From positions 165,159 through 229,158 of the forward strand of contig PUQB01000322.1 of the NCBI GenBank assembly GCA_003024785.1: a DNA stretch of 64,000 nucleotides, written 5' to 3'. The stretch comes from Selaginella tamariscina. Lineage: Eukaryota > Streptophyta > Lycopodiopsida > Selaginellales > Selaginellaceae. Below are positions 22,901 through 36,634 of the stretch, in pieces. The notes under the pieces are model-generated. The model saw nothing but the letters and a program-made list of their open reading frames with translations, searched no databases and was not told where the DNA came from. The translations under genes were made by a program, and so were the position numbers. Every line of letters begins with the position of its first letter. Position 1 is the stretch's first letter.

Positions 22901-25567
22901 TCTTCAAGGTACATGACGGACGAAGATAATAACACGTCAATAGAAGGAAATGCGTCAGCAATTGCATCAGCGTCTTTCCAAGTTGCTGCTTATCAGGCTC
23001 TACTTGCTTCTCTTGTATCTCCTTCCTCTCATCGGCCTCCGTATCTTGCTCAAGGACTCGCAATCTTCCGCAAAGGTTTCATGTGTGTGTGCGTCAGACT
23101 TATTTTCACCGTTGGTGTTTATATATACAGATATACACAACACACAAGTAGTTTAGTGCATTTTTAAACAGATCCTTCTCAATATTTGTGTTTAGCATAT
23201 GTATGGAACACTATATAATACACTCATATATACAATAATTAAGATATAATTTTGTATACAGGACGGAAGGAAGCTGGTACTTCAGTAGCAGGAGTGTGTG
23301 CTCACGCTCTTCTAGTTCTGGAAGCACTCATACACCCTCGTTGCTTGCCTCCACTGGAGAATTACAACGCTGCTGCTGCCGCTACTAATGCTGCAGCTGC
23401 TGTTCGAGGTACATGCTTGTGTTGTGTGTGTGCACGCGTGTGCTCTAACTATGGCATATAGATAGTAGTATACTCTTTCTAACGTCTAGTTTCCATGAAC
23501 GTATGACAAGTACGTGCGCATGTAACTGGAGTATGTTTTTTATACTCAAGATTCAGCTAGTAGTAATGTAGATGAGGTCCAGCGCAACATTAGTAATATA
23601 TATCGTGTACTTCTATCTGCTGACAATGCGTGATGATAGTTTGTGTGTGGTACAGACCTGTGTGGTAATATTACTCCACGGATGTGTATGTATGTGTTCA
23701 TGGAGCGATTAGCTGATAAATCTGACTTTAATTCGCAGGAACAAGTAACAATGTACCTACAGCAAACCCCCAAAAGATTGCAAGGACTTCATCGACGGTT
23801 GGAGCATCCATGCAAAATTCCTTCACAACCTGTTACAACTAATCAAAATTACACGGCTCCATTACCACCGCCCATTAAAGTTAATCCGTTGGATCCTTGG
23901 TAAGAGAGAGAGGGTGCACCAATGAATTGCTTTCTATATACTTAGACACAAATATATCTAATGACGTGTATATAGACGTGCATATAATCTATAATTTTAA
24001 TTTAATCATGTTATATATATTATATAATATGATACTTTCTTGTTTCTCTCTTTATATTGCATGTGTATACAAATGATACATGTGTTAAACATATCTATAA
24101 TTATACAGGGCCGAAGTAGATACATGGCTTGGGTATGGAGAAGACATTGCAGAAGACTGGAAAGGTCTGCTTGCTGAGGATCTAAGTGCTGAGGGATTAG
24201 TTTTCAAAGGCGGCGAGCAACAAAATGGAGATACTGCAGATGGTGAAGGTAATATAATGTCATTATCAAGCCTTTAATATGTAAATGCTTTAAGTAATAG
24301 TTGCATAGCTTTATGTAGGTAAATTCATATGTTTAACTACTCACATATACAATCCTAGTCTATATATGTCTTCTGTAGCAACGATAGAAAGTCTAGATTC
24401 TCATCTCACCGGTATATACTCACGAGAGAGCATCGATATGCATATGTTCATGGTATATGCTATTATACGTTAGATATAGTATATATATACATTGTGTAGA
24501 CTTAAGTACGTATTGTTGCACAGGTACTACAGATTTTCTGGATCCATTACTGACGAGGCAGGAGGTGATAACGATATGTGATACTTCTCTTGAAGCTCAA
24601 CCTGCTACAATGATGGATAACACAGGAGAAGACATGGACTACGTTGATATGAGTATGTGTGTTTATAGCATACGTATATATACACTAAAGAAGATGCATT
24701 AATATGCATTTTTATGATAATATAACCTCATATTAAGAATAATGCATGAGTATATTAACTATTCTGTATAATACAGGTATGAGCGTTTTAACTACATCTG
24801 GAGGAGAGTTTAGCTCGTCTCCGAAAAGGGATATTCTCGACGTTACAAAAAATAGTGTATCAAACAGTTTGCAGACAGACTTTACAACTTTTGCTCAGTT
24901 GATTGAATCTGGAGATGGTCGGGACGATAATGTTACAGGTACTTATAATGATTTTATTTGCATGTGGTAATAAATAATATTAGGCTGAGAAACTGCAGTA
25001 ATTCATCATTATATGCATAGCTACAATAAGGAGCTAATGCAATACAACTGCATAATATGCTACATCTACATGTATATATAGGAGTGGATAGTAACATATC
25101 TTTTTAATATACATACACCATTTGTATTCTAGTGTAGACATCTCTCTCTCACACACACACAGACGCGCGCACACACACTAACATCCGTCTATTAATATAG
25201 TATAATTCGGTAACTGTATCAATCATTTATATATCCCATAATACAGAGCACAAGCTAGCATATACATGTATCTACGTATGTAAATATATTTAACATGCGC
25301 TATGTATTTAATTGTCCTTTTAAATGTGTAATTTATGGTACTTACGCATTCACTCACTCATACACAACGATAATGTTATGTATTATAAGAAACAGCGTAT
25401 AGTACATTACTTGCACACTCACATACACACGTGTATGTGTAATAATCTAAAACCTGGCAGATAAAGGGAAAGAACCGGTAGTGGACATATCTTCTTTAAC
25501 AAAAGTATCTGACTCAGATACTGATGGTCTTCCAGACATTGTGGACGGGGACCCCGACAGTGATTGA
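17698..25567 (+). CDS. PELP1/RIX1-like pre-rRNA-processing protein
   Basis: PELP1 (yeast Rix1) is a nuclear scaffold of the Rix1/PELP1-TEX10-WDR18 complex for late 60S ribosome maturation. About 20 exons: 17698-18048, 18666-18782, 18859-18920, 19004-19118, 19177-19248, 19339-about 19398, 19534-19670, 20105-about 20312, 20706-20899, 21334-21467, 21708-21794, 22310-22494, 22829-23075, 23262-23408, 23739-23899, 24109-24248, 24379-24411, 24524-24652, 24777-24938, 25461-25567; about 950 residues. The RIX1 signature is AGVSMLGVTFQEVTRQRFLE and WFQKLLVQL in exon 2. Helical repeats follow, then an acidic Ser/Asp tail ending GLPDIVDGDPDSD. Joins 6/7 and 8/9 and exon 15 are each off by one nucleotide from the phase needed, pointing to indels or unusual splice choices (a GT inside CCTGTCC would rescue exon 8). 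Confidence 0.85.
19870..19920. repeat. (CA)n(GA)n microsatellite in a PELP1 intron
   Basis: About 19 CA units are followed by about 7 GA units in the intron between exons 7 and 8. Confidence 0.95.
21842..22156 (-). mobile_element. candidate solo LTR inside PELP1 intron 11
   Basis: A 315-bp block is bounded on the plus strand by TGTTGACATCC and ACAAACCCAACA. Read on the minus strand it opens TGTTGGGTTTGTG, a start common in plant copia LTRs. ATAT flanks both ends, but the site is TA-rich, so the target duplication is weak evidence. There is no internal coding region. Confidence 0.4.
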
Positions 25568-26701
25568 AGAAGCATATTGCCAGGTTTGTAATATTAATAT
25601 ATAATATATTATGTTTAGTTGAGTTTAATAATTATGATATTCGTAACATAATATGGTTTAGTTACAACAACTAGATTTCATGTTGTACTAGCCATTTATA
25701 CTTGTTGCTATATTCCGACTTTTTGTTGAACTCTAAACATGGTGTGCGTGTGTGTGTGTTTTTAGTTTATATTTGCAAGGGCACTCTGTTAGAACAAATA
25801 TATATTGTTCGTGACTTATTTTGACCTTGCTTTTACACATACATCATTGATATAGCTAGTAATCATAATTAGTATACGTTGTGGTAGTAGTATATGGTTT
25901 TGTTCATATATGGTTGCCGTGTGTGTGTGTGTGTGTGCAAGGCCACTCTGTTGGAACAAAGTCATGAACATTTATTATTCTTGACTTATTTAAACCTTGC
26001 TATAAAGTGTTTCCATCTCACTCATCCACTCTGAATGCTGATTCTGTGGACCTTTATGTTTGGATACATTATTCATATATATGTAGATTATAGACTAAAT
26101 AAGTTAAAAAAATATTGATAAGTTTATTATAACTATGTGACTTTAAAGAGCATATTTTGTACTAAACCATGTATGAATAGCTCTAATTTGTGATGTTTTT
26201 CTTACAGATTATCAATGGTCGTTGGAACTAAGGTAGACACAGTTTTGCAATTTCTGGGCTAAACCCAGACGGTAAATACAATTTTATTTAAATTTTATTA
26301 TTCTTCCTTTATTTATTACTCTCTCCCACTTGTATATTAATAAGTATTTTGTAAACATACACAACGGCAGATTATAAAATCATCATTACTTTTTATTCAG
26401 GTTATATATTTTTAGAAATAGTAAATATATTATTTTAAATATTGTAAATAAATATTGTTTATTAAATTATAAATCCAAAGTACATCTCTCTCACATACAT
26501 AACACATTGTGCACCTGTGGTTTTTGATTGCTGCATATGTCCATTTGCATATGCACCGTGTGTATGTTTCCAGTTCAATGAGAAATTATTTTACATTTAG
26601 AATTCTTAATTTAATATTTTGAACTTGGGGGTAATTCATTTTTTAAGACATTAAACTCTCTGCTAATTATCTATGTGCAGTTACTTCGTTTCATATTATA
26701 T

Positions 26702-26750
<49 letters not shown>

Positions 26751-26773
26751 CATTGTGTTTAAACATATGTGAA

Positions 26774-26868
26774 GTGGCACTTCCACTGGCATCTACGTGT
26801 TTACAGTTAGCAGATACAGCAGCTACGTAAGAACAACATGGTAAAAGGAGGGCAGAGATGAAGGTGTG
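26774..26868 (+). pseudogene. copy 1 of the exon-1 block of the coiled-coil gene
   Basis: It matches 37801-37917: upstream ACGTGTTTACAGTTAGCAGA, then ACAGCAGCTACGTAAGAACA and a GGTAAAAGGAGGGC segment. The ATG is lost (AGATACAGCAG). It ends GATGAAG followed by GTGTGTTTTATT, a donor-like junction shared by other copies. Confidence 0.6.
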
Positions 26869-28042
26869 TTTTATTATATATATATATATATATATTTAAT
26901 ATCTTACCTTTATATTTGATAGTTGTGTGTCTTAAACTTACATATTTATCGATTATAATTACTAGCTTATATGTCATATGATATAGGTTATTGTTTGGCT
27001 TATGATGGACATTGTTTGGCTTACTGTTCTTATTAAATAGGCTAAGTAATTAACAAAGATTTCGTAAACATTTTTAATGTATACAGTAACTATTAAGGTT
27101 TGCTGCATTCAATCCTTTACACAGTGGCTGAAGAATCGGATATTTCAGGTTTGTACATTAATATATAGTATTATATGTTTAACTATGAAATTAAAGTATA
27201 ATAATAATATATCTTTAATTCTTTAATTTAATTAGATATATCGTTATGTTGACTTTAGTTTAAATTCTAAACACTGTGTGTGTGTTATAGTTTACTCTGT
27301 TGGTATATATCGTTTCTGTTTATTTTAATATTGCTAGGTTTATATTCCATCTCACTCATTCACAATGAGGGATATATTTTATATTCATGTGTTTTTAAAA
27401 TCTTTATTTGTTCCTCAACTTACCTTTCCTTAATATTTAGTTTTACTGATTGCATTATATTATATAATGCATAATACACTTCAGTATAGTTTGTGGTTAG
27501 TAGTTACGATACTATTTATACTTGTACATTATATAGATAGAGCGGTGTGTGTGTGTGTGTGTGCAAGGCCTCTCTGTTGGAACAAAGTCATGAACATTTA
27601 TTATTCGTGACTTATTTAAACCTTGCTAAAGTGTTTCCATCTCACTCATCCACTCTGAATGCTGATTTTACCTTTATGTTTGGATACATATCATATATAT
27701 GTACATTATAATTAAACAAGTTAAAAACTATTGTGTTTATGATAAGTTTATTATAACTATGCCACTTTAAAAAGCATATTTTGTACTAAACCATGTGTAT
27801 GTGTATTTGTATACAACGTAAAGAATGTACTATGCATATATATATATTTCTGTAAATATGAAATCGGAATAGTAAATATATTTTTTGAAAATATTGTAAA
27901 TAAATATTTGTAAATGGTTTCCAATTCAATAAGAAATTAATTTACATTTAGAATCCTTAATTAATAGTTTTGATCTTGGGGTTTGTTAAGCTACTAATAC
28001 TTTAAACCCTCTTCTAGTTATCACTTTAAATACATGTGCTTG

Positions 28043-28140
28043 TGAGGTGGCATTGCACGCAGGCAGCTACATGTTTACAGACAGCAGCTACGTAAGACCA
28101 ACATGGTAAAAGGAGGGCGAAGGACCACATAGGTGTGCTT
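28043..28140 (+). pseudogene. copy 2 of the exon-1 block
   Basis: It carries GTGAGGTGGCATTGCACGC, CATGTTTACAGACAGCAGC, TACGTAAGACCAACATGGTA and GGAGGGCGAAGG, in the same order as at 37801-37917. The start codon region is deleted. Confidence 0.6.
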
Positions 28141-29068
28141 TATTTATTATTCCTATATATATAAAACAATATAATTATGTATAATTTAAGGCATTTGTTT
28201 ATTTCTTTCTTAAACTTACATTGTATGCATAATTAGTTTTATGATTGCCTTTAGTCATACATACATACATCATCTTGGTATAGTTATAGATCAGTATATT
28301 GTAGTTATTATACTGTTTACTTAAACATTATACATGTAAAGATGTTCTTTTTTAAAATTTATTTCTACATGCTGTGCGTGGTATATACACGCAAGGGCAC
28401 TCTTGTTGGAACAAATATGTATTGTTCATGACTTATTTAAACCTTGCTAGAGTGTATCCGACACACTCATCCACACCGAATGCTGATTTTGTGGACCTTT
28501 ATGTTTGGATAAATTCAATATTTAAGTTTATTTTATGGTAAATTATATGGATACACGTTTATTAAATAAAGTTTAACACAATATATTTTCTATTTGTAAG
28601 TTATGTTATATCATGTATATAGTAATAATTAATTTCTGATGTTTTATTGATGGAAGTTAAAACTACGACAGGAAGGTAGGCACAGTTTGGTAACGAAGCA
28701 GCTGGCTGAAGATTGTATATTCCAGGTTTTATATGAATATATATTATTGTATGTTTAATATAATTAAGGAATTAAGTATAATAATGATATATGTTTAATT
28801 CAATTTAATAATTAATTAATAATCATATTTATTATGCAGTACATCCCTTATTCTGACTTTAGATATATTGTGTTTTTTTTAACCTTCATTTATTTCTCAA
28901 CTTACATTTCTTTAATATTTAGTTTTACTGATTGCAGATATTATGATTTTGTGGACCTTGATGGGTGGATACATTATCATATATGTACATTATAAACTAA
29001 ATAAGTGTTTATGACAAGTTTAGAGCATATTTTGTACTAAACCATATGTATATGTATAAGATCATAAT

Positions 29069-29119
<51 letters not shown>

Positions 29120-29123
<4 letters not shown>

Positions 29124-29210
29124 TCTATGTTGGCAGTTTTGTGTTTACAGTTAGCAGATGGCACAGCAGCTGCGTAAGAACAACAGAGCAAAGAAGGCGA
29201 AGGTGTGTTT
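29120..29210 (+). pseudogene. copy 3 of the exon-1 block, start codon kept
   Basis: The best-kept copy. GTTTACAGTTAGCAG is followed by an ATG frame reading MAQQLRKNNRAKKAK, which then meets a donor-like AAG/GTGTGTTT. The functional gene reads MAQQLRKSNRDGKQEG at the same place. After the junction nothing resembles its second exon, so this is an exon copy without the rest of the gene. Confidence 0.65.
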
Positions 29211-29989
29211 TATTTATTATTACTATATAGATAACAATATATAATGTGATGGCATTCAGATATTATATAATATGATGTGTTTTTATCTTAGCTTTATATT
29301 TGATAACTTATGTGTTTTATAAACCTTTAATTAATTTTTAAACTTAAATTTGTTTGCATATTTAGTTTTAGTTTAATTATACTGTTTATACTTGTACATT
29401 AGTTTTTCTATATTTATTTCTACATGCTGTGTGTGTGCGTGTATGTGCGTGGTATATACACGCAAGGGCACTCTTGTTGGAACAAATATGTATTGTTCAT
29501 GACTTATTTAAACCTTGCTAGAGTGTTTCCGACACACTCATCCACACTGAATGCTGATTTTGTGGACCTTTATGTTTGGATAAATTAAGTTTTAAAATTT
29601 ATATTATGATAAATTATATAGATAATACATGTTTATTAAATTTTGTTTTGTGGTTTTACTTTAAGTTGTGTATATAATATGTTTATCGATATGTCACTCT
29701 ATGTGTGTGTGTATTGTGTGTATTATATAATTACTAAAGTGGCGTATACGTTATATTAGAATTAATTAACTTGTGATGTTTTTTCTTACAGTTCTTACAG
29801 CTTTAGGATGATGTCCAGGTAATCGGATTGTAAATATTTTATTAAATTTTAATCACTATTCCCATATATATATATATATATGTGTGTGTGTGTTGAACTT
29901 ATATCCTATTCTAAGTAATTAACAAAGAATTTGTAATATTGATTTTACGGAACGGTTCAGTGGCTGAAGAATGATCGTATATTTCAGGT

Positions 29990-31114
29990 TTGCATATTAA
30001 TATATAGTACATACGTTTAATTAAGGAATTAAAATATAATAATAATACATCTTTAATTCGGTTTCATAATTAAGGATTCATAATATATTAATTCGATATA
30101 TTTTTATATTGACTTGTACTCTAAAAACTGTGTTACAGTTTACTCTTGTTGGTATACATAGTTTTTGAATTGTTTTTAACATTGCTGAGATATTACATAA
30201 TGCATAATGCACTATAGTTATTAATCAGTATATGCACAAATATTGTGTTTTTCAATCTTTATTTATACATTCCTTGATATTTAGCTTTATAAATACAATA
30301 TAATCGTCCCTTACTACATAATACATAATACACTATCATATTAGTCAGTATGGTTCGTGGTATACTATTTATACTTGTTACATTATATAGATAGAGCGGT
30401 GCGTGCGTGCGTGCGTGTGTGCAAGGCCACTCTGTTGGAACAAAGTCATGAACATGTATTATTTGTGACTTATTTAAGCCTTGCTAAAGTGTTTCCATCT
30501 CACTCATCCACTCTGAATGCTGATTTTGTGGACCTTTATGTTTGGATACATTATCTATATATGTATATTATAAACTAATAAGTTAAAAATATTGTGTTTA
30601 TGATAAGTTTATTATAACTATGTGACTTTAAAGAGCATACATGTGTATAAGGCATGTGTATGTGTATTTGTTTACAAGGTAAAGAATGTAATGTTAGCTC
30701 TAATTTGTGATGTTTTTCTTACAGATTATGAATGGACGTTTAAAGTAGGATGGCCAGTTATACACAATTTTGCACGGTAAATATGATTTTATTTAAATTT
30801 GATAATTCTTCCTCTATTTAAGTACTCTCTCCTGAAATATGTGTTTCTATATATGTGTTGTGTGTGTGTGTGTGTGTGTGTGTGTTGTGGTATATAGCAA
30901 GGGCACTCTTGTTGGAACAAATATGCATTGTTCATGACTTATTTAAACCTTGCTATAGTGTTTCCAACACACTCGTTCACACTGAATGCTGATTTTGTGG
31001 ACCTTTATGTTTGGATAAATTCAATATTTAAGTTTTATTTATGGTATAATTAGATACACGTTTATTAAAGATTATTCTTGGAAGCATATTTTTTACCTTG
31101 GTTATACTTTAAGT

Positions 31115-31156
<42 letters not shown>

Positions 31157-31915
31157 GTATGTGTGTTTATGGATATGTGTGTATATATAATTACTAAGGT
31201 GGCCTATATGTTATATGATATATATATATATAGTTTCCGTGCTGAGGCTAATTAATTAACAAAGAATTGTAAACATTTTTAATAGGTTTTACGGAACAGT
31301 AACTATTAATGATTGCTGCATTCACCGGTTTACACTCGCTAGAGAATCGTATATTTCAGGTTTGTCTATTAATATATAGTATTATATTTAACAAAGGAAT
31401 TAAAGTATAATAATAATATATCTTAATTCAGTTTAATAATTAAGGATTCATAATATGTTAATTAGATATAGTTTATATTGACTCTACATTAAATTCTAAA
31501 CACTGTTATAAATTATTCTTGTTAGATTTATATTTCATGTCACTCGTCCACAATGAGATGATGTGACTCCGTTATAGTTTATTTCCTCAACTTACATTTT
31601 CTTAATATTTAGCTTTACTGATTGTAAATATTATATAATCTATAGCTATTAATCCAAATTGATTGCAGATATTATAAAATGCATAATACACTTCAGTATA
31701 GTTTGTGGTTAGTAGTTGCGATACTATTTATACTTGTTACATTATATAGATAAAGCGGTGCGTGTGTGTGTGTGCAAGGCCACTGTGTTGGAACAAAGTC
31801 ATGAACATGTATTATTTGTGACTTATTTAAGCCTTGCTAAAGCGTTTCCATCTCACTCACCCACTCTGATTGCTGATTTTGTGACCTTTATGTTTGGATA
31901 CATTATCACCACACA

Positions 31916-31959
<44 letters not shown>

Positions 31960-34420
31960 CAAACTAATAAGTACGGAACTATATAAGTTTATTATAGCTA
32001 CGTGACTTTAAAGAAACCAGGTGTATGTATTTGTATACAAGGTAAAGAATGTCATATGCATATATATAGTTTGATCTTGGGAATAATTCATTTGTTAAGC
32101 TATTCATACCTCATATATAATATATATATATATATATATATAACTTGATAATTTCTTACAGGTTTAGATTGTAAATATAATATTTAATGTTTTCTTGTGT
32201 TTTAATTAAATTTTAATCACTATCCCCTGCCTCTCTTCATATGAACCTATATCCGATGCTAAGTAATTTCAGGTTTGATATATAGTATTATATGTATAAC
32301 TAAGGAATTAAAGTATAATAGTAATCTACCTTTAATTCAGTTTTATAATTAAGGAGTAATCATAATATATTAATTAGATATATTTTATGTTGACTTTACA
32401 TTTATAGTTTACTCTGTTAATGTTTAATTTTATTTATTTAATTCAGTTCAATAATTAAGAAGTAATTAGATGTATTTCTATGCACTACATACTTTATCCT
32501 GACTTTAGATATATTTTGTGTTTTTTTTAATATTTAATTTTACTGATTCCATACATAGTTTAAAAACCGTATATCATTTGTAAATATATGTCTCTTTTTT
32601 TAAGTATAAGATCGGAATAATAAATATATTGTTTTCAAAATTATAATAAAGAAATATCCGAGTACATCCTCGGTCGAGGTTTTTAATTAAATAAGAAATT
32701 AATTTACATTTAGAATCCTTAATTTAATATTTTAATCTTGTGGTAATTCAATTTAAGTTGTTTTATTTTCATAATTTGAAACTATTACTATTGATATGTT
32801 ATATGTATATATACAGTGCATTGTGTTTAAACATATAGAAGCATGTGAGGTGCACTCCACGCTGGCAGTTACAGTTAGCAGATGGCACAGAACATGGTAG
32901 GCGAAGGTGTATTTTATTTATTATTAGCTTAATTAAGGAATTAAAATATAATAATAATACATCTTTAATTCGGTTTCATAATTCGATATATTTTTTATAT
33001 TGACTTGTACTCTAAAAACTGTGTTACAGGTTACTCTTCTTGTTGGTATATAGTTCTTGAACATTGCTGTTCCTCAGCTTACGTTTCCTTAATATTTAAT
33101 TTGCAGATATTACATAATGCATAATGCACTATAGTTATTAATCAGTATATGCACAAATATTGTGTTTTTCAATCTTTATTTATACATTCCTTAATATTTA
33201 ACTTTATAAAATAATATAATCGTCCCTTACTACATAATACATAATACACTATCGTATTAATCAGTATGGTTCGTGGTTAGTAATTGTGATACTATTTATA
33301 CTTGTTACATTATATAGATAGAGCGGTGCGTGCGTGCGTGCGTGCGTGTGTGCAAGGCCTTGTTGGAACAAAGTCATGAACATTATTGTTTCGTGACTTA
33401 TTTTAACTTGCTAAAGTGTTTCCATCTCACTCATCCACTCTGAATGCTGATTTTGTGGACCTTTATGTTTGGATACATTATCTTATATGTATATTATAAA
33501 CTAATCAAGTTAAAAAATATTGTGTTTATGATAAGTTTATTATAACTATGTGACTTTAAAGAGCATACATGTGTATAAGGCATGTGTATGTGTATTTGTT
33601 TACAAGGTAAAGAATGTAATGTTAGCTCTAATTTGTGATGTTTTTCTTACAGATTATGAATGGACGTTTAAAGTAGGATGGCCAGTTATACACAATTTTG
33701 CATTTTCTGGCTACGGTAAATATGATTTTATTTAAATTTGATAATTCTTCCTCTATTTAAGTACTCTCCTGAAAATGTGTTTATATATGTATGTGTGTGT
33801 GTGTGTGTGTGTGTGTTGTGGTATATAGCAAGGGCACTCTTGTTGGAACAAATATGCATTGTTCATGACTTATTTAAACCTTGCTAGTGTTTCCAACACA
33901 CTCGTTCACACTGAATGCTGATTTTGTGGACCTTTATGTTTGGATAAATTCAAATTATTTTATGGTAAATTATATAGATAATTAGATACACGTTTATTAA
34001 AGATTATTCTTGGAAGCATATTTTTTACCTTGGTTCTACTTTAAGTTTTATATATATATATATATATTTCCGTGTTGAACTTGTATCTTAGGCTAATTAA
34101 TTAACAAGGAATTTGTAAACATTTTTAATGTATTGGTTTTAAGGAACAGATGATTGCCCGTTTACGGTGGATAAAGAATCATATATTTCAGGTTTGTCTA
34201 TTAATATATATTCTATATATGTTTAACTAAGGAATTAAAGTATAAATAATAATGATATATCTTTAATTCAGTTTAATAATTAAGGATTCATAATATGTTA
34301 ATTAGATATAGTTTTATATTGACTCTACATTAATGTTATAATTTACTCCTGGTGGTATATATGGTTCTTGATATTACTAGATTTATATTTCATCTCACTC
34401 GTCCACAAATGAGAGACTTT
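29990..34420 (+). repeat. recent direct duplication, period about 2.93 kb
   Basis: 29990-31500 and 32930-34420 are near-identical over long stretches. For example, the TGATGTTTTTCTTACAGATT...CACAATTTTGCA cassette is at 30710-30773 and again at 33638-33701, 2928 bp apart, and the preceding (GCGT)n and block B match too. Small indels separate the copies, including 11-13 extra bases (TTTTCTGGCTA) in the second cassette. This is the youngest event within the array. Confidence 0.7.
32840..32912 (+). pseudogene. copy 4 of the exon-1 block, internally deleted
   Basis: CATGTGAGGTGCACTCCACG, CTGGCAGTTACAGTTAGCAG, then ATGGCACAG joined directly to AACATGGTAGGCGAAG and GTGTATTTT. About 20 bp of the coding start are deleted. 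Confidence 0.55.
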
Positions 34421-34774
34421 GTTATATTTTTAAATCTTTATTTGTTCCTCAACTTACAATTCCTTAATATTTTTTAGCTTTACTGATTATAATGCATAAG
34501 ACGCTATAGCTATTAATCCAAATTGATTGCAGATATTATATAATGCATAATACACTTAAGTATAGTTTGTTGTTAGGAGTTACAATACTATTTATACTTG
34601 TACATTATATAGATAGAGCGGTGTGTGTGTGTTTGTGTGTGCAAGGCCACTGTTGGAATAAAGTCATGAACATGTATTATTTGTGACTTATTTAAGCTTT
34701 GCTAAAGCGTTTCCATCTCACTCATCCACTCTGATTGCTGATTTTGTGGACCTTTATGTTTGGATACATTATCT

Positions 34775-34807
<33 letters not shown>

Positions 34808-35034
34808 CATAAAGTAAATAAGTACTGAACTATATAAGTTTATTATAGCTACGCAGGTGTATGTATGTGTATAAGGCATGTGTATTTGTATTTGTATACA
34901 AGGTAAAGAATGTAATATGCATATATATTGTTTGATCTTGGGGATAATTCATTTGTTAAGCTATTCATACCCTCTGCTATTTATCTACTTTGTTTCATTT
35001 TTTTAATATGATATTATTATTATTAAAATACCTT

Positions 35035-35116
35035 GGCACTCCACGCTGGCAACTACGTGTTTACAGTTAGCAGATGGCACAGCAGCTACGTAAGGTAAAC
35101 ATGATAAAAGGAGGTT
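35035..35116 (+). pseudogene. copy 5 of the exon-1 block
   Basis: GGCACTCCACGCTGGCAACT, GTGTTTACAGTTAGCAG, then ATGGCACAGCAGCTACGTAA and GGTAAACATGATAAAAGGAG. The frame stays open from ATG for nine codons before TGA. Confidence 0.6.
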
Positions 35117-35489
35117 TGATTCATTATTCCTATGTTTAAATAAATAAATAAATAAATGTGTGTGTGTGTAATATGATGTGTTTCTATCTTACCTTTATAT
35201 TTGATAATTATGTTTTAAAATAGATACAACATATGCTTCACGAAGTCTCTCATTGTCTCTCTCTAGATATATTGTGGACCTTTAAATTTAAAAGATAATT
35301 AAACACACGTTTATTAAATAAAGTTTAATATCGTATCTTTTACCTGGTTCTACTTCAAGTATATAATAATAATTAATTTGTGATGTTTGGTTGGAAGTTG
35401 AAAGTTGAAACTTCGGCTGTGCAGCAGGTCTGGGATAAATATACTATAAGCATTGTAAATTTTGGTTTTTATTATTTTTAATCACTATT

Positions 35490-35710
35490 TTAAGGTCCAC
35501 AAAATCAGGAGATGGATAGACTCTAGCAAGGTTTAAAAGCAAATAATATTAAAATTTAAAATCGCTTAAATATTAACAGAGTAAACTATAACACGTAAAG
35601 TCAACATAAAAATATATCTAATTAATATATTATGATTACTCCTTAATTATAATTTTAATCACTATTTTAAGGTCAGCAATCAGGAGATGGATAGACTTTG
35701 CAAGGTTTTA
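35490..35710 (-). repeat. inverted fragments of the array
   Basis: The reverse complement reads CCTTGCTAGAGTCTATCCAT, then CTGATTTTGTGGACC, the block B sequence, and the TATTAATTAGATATATTTTT...GTTGACTTTACG spacer. Two shortened inverted copies lie in tandem (about 35490-35635 and 35655-35710). Confidence 0.6.
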
Positions 35711-36559
35711 ACTGAATAATATTAAATAATTCTATCTTACATTATACATAGTAAGCTATTTTAAATTATTCACTACGTTAAGAATAACAATTATCTTAAG
35801 AATCATCATTAAACAGTTAAACACAAAACTTAAGAATTTAATAATAAATTAATAATATTAAGGATAATAATTAGGTAAATAATTAAGTATTATTAAAAAA
35901 TCTAATTATAACATACAACAGAAAATTGAATTATCATAATTTAAGATAGTTAAAAAAGAGAGTTATCACGTAAACATAATATTTTATCACATACACATAA
36001 TAATTTAAAAAGAAAAAAAAAAAGAATTAAATTATTATATACACAGCAACTTAAAAAAAAGATTTCATATGTTATCGTATATATACACTAATTTAAATTA
36101 TAGGACTGTAAAAGTAAGAATAATAATAAGGTTAAGAATCATTTAATATTTAAGCCCAAATTAATTAAGGATTATTAAGTAATTACAGCTATAGAAGAAT
36201 GTAAGAAGCCCAAGATAAAATTTTAAAAATAATCTCATTAAATTGATAACAATGTCAATGAGAGTCTAAATTATGAATAAACTCATCAAATTAAAATAAA
36301 AGTTAGAGTCATTAAACAGTACAGTACTTCAGATATAAATTCATTAAATTAAAAATAAGAATTAAATTGTAATTTAGCTTAAAAATAAATTCACTAAGTT
36401 AAAAGTAATAATTAAGAATCTAATTTAATAATAAACTCCAGATAATAATGTATTATTTCACTTTCTCACATCTAATAATTAAATTATTATTTTACCACAA
36501 TGAGAATTCTTAATTAGATTTAATATGCATGTATACATGTGTAAATACTTATATACTAA

Positions 36560-36634
36560 CGTGGTTAGTTGGTGTTCCAAACTCACCACAATGTACTTGG
36601 AATGGTCATCAATAAATGACACGCAATATTTGCG
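36560..36634 (-). pseudogene. Ty1/copia integrase fragment
   Basis: A 25-codon minus-strand frame reads RKYCVSFIDDHSKYIVVSLE, matching the strongly conserved start of the copia integrase core, where the first catalytic Asp lies nearby. It is surrounded by AT-rich DNA with no other retroelement domain, so this is a small relic. Confidence 0.6.

Noticed and set aside
30357..31967. Similar short frames at 30357-30578 and 31716-31967 as a repeated small protein
   Set aside because: They are block B of the array read in one frame. The similarity is at DNA level, and the frame is broken in other copies.
25568..35000. Regularly recurring blocks as a CRISPR-like array
   Set aside because: The repeats are long, diverged and irregularly spaced in a eukaryotic genome, with exon-like and gene-edge content.
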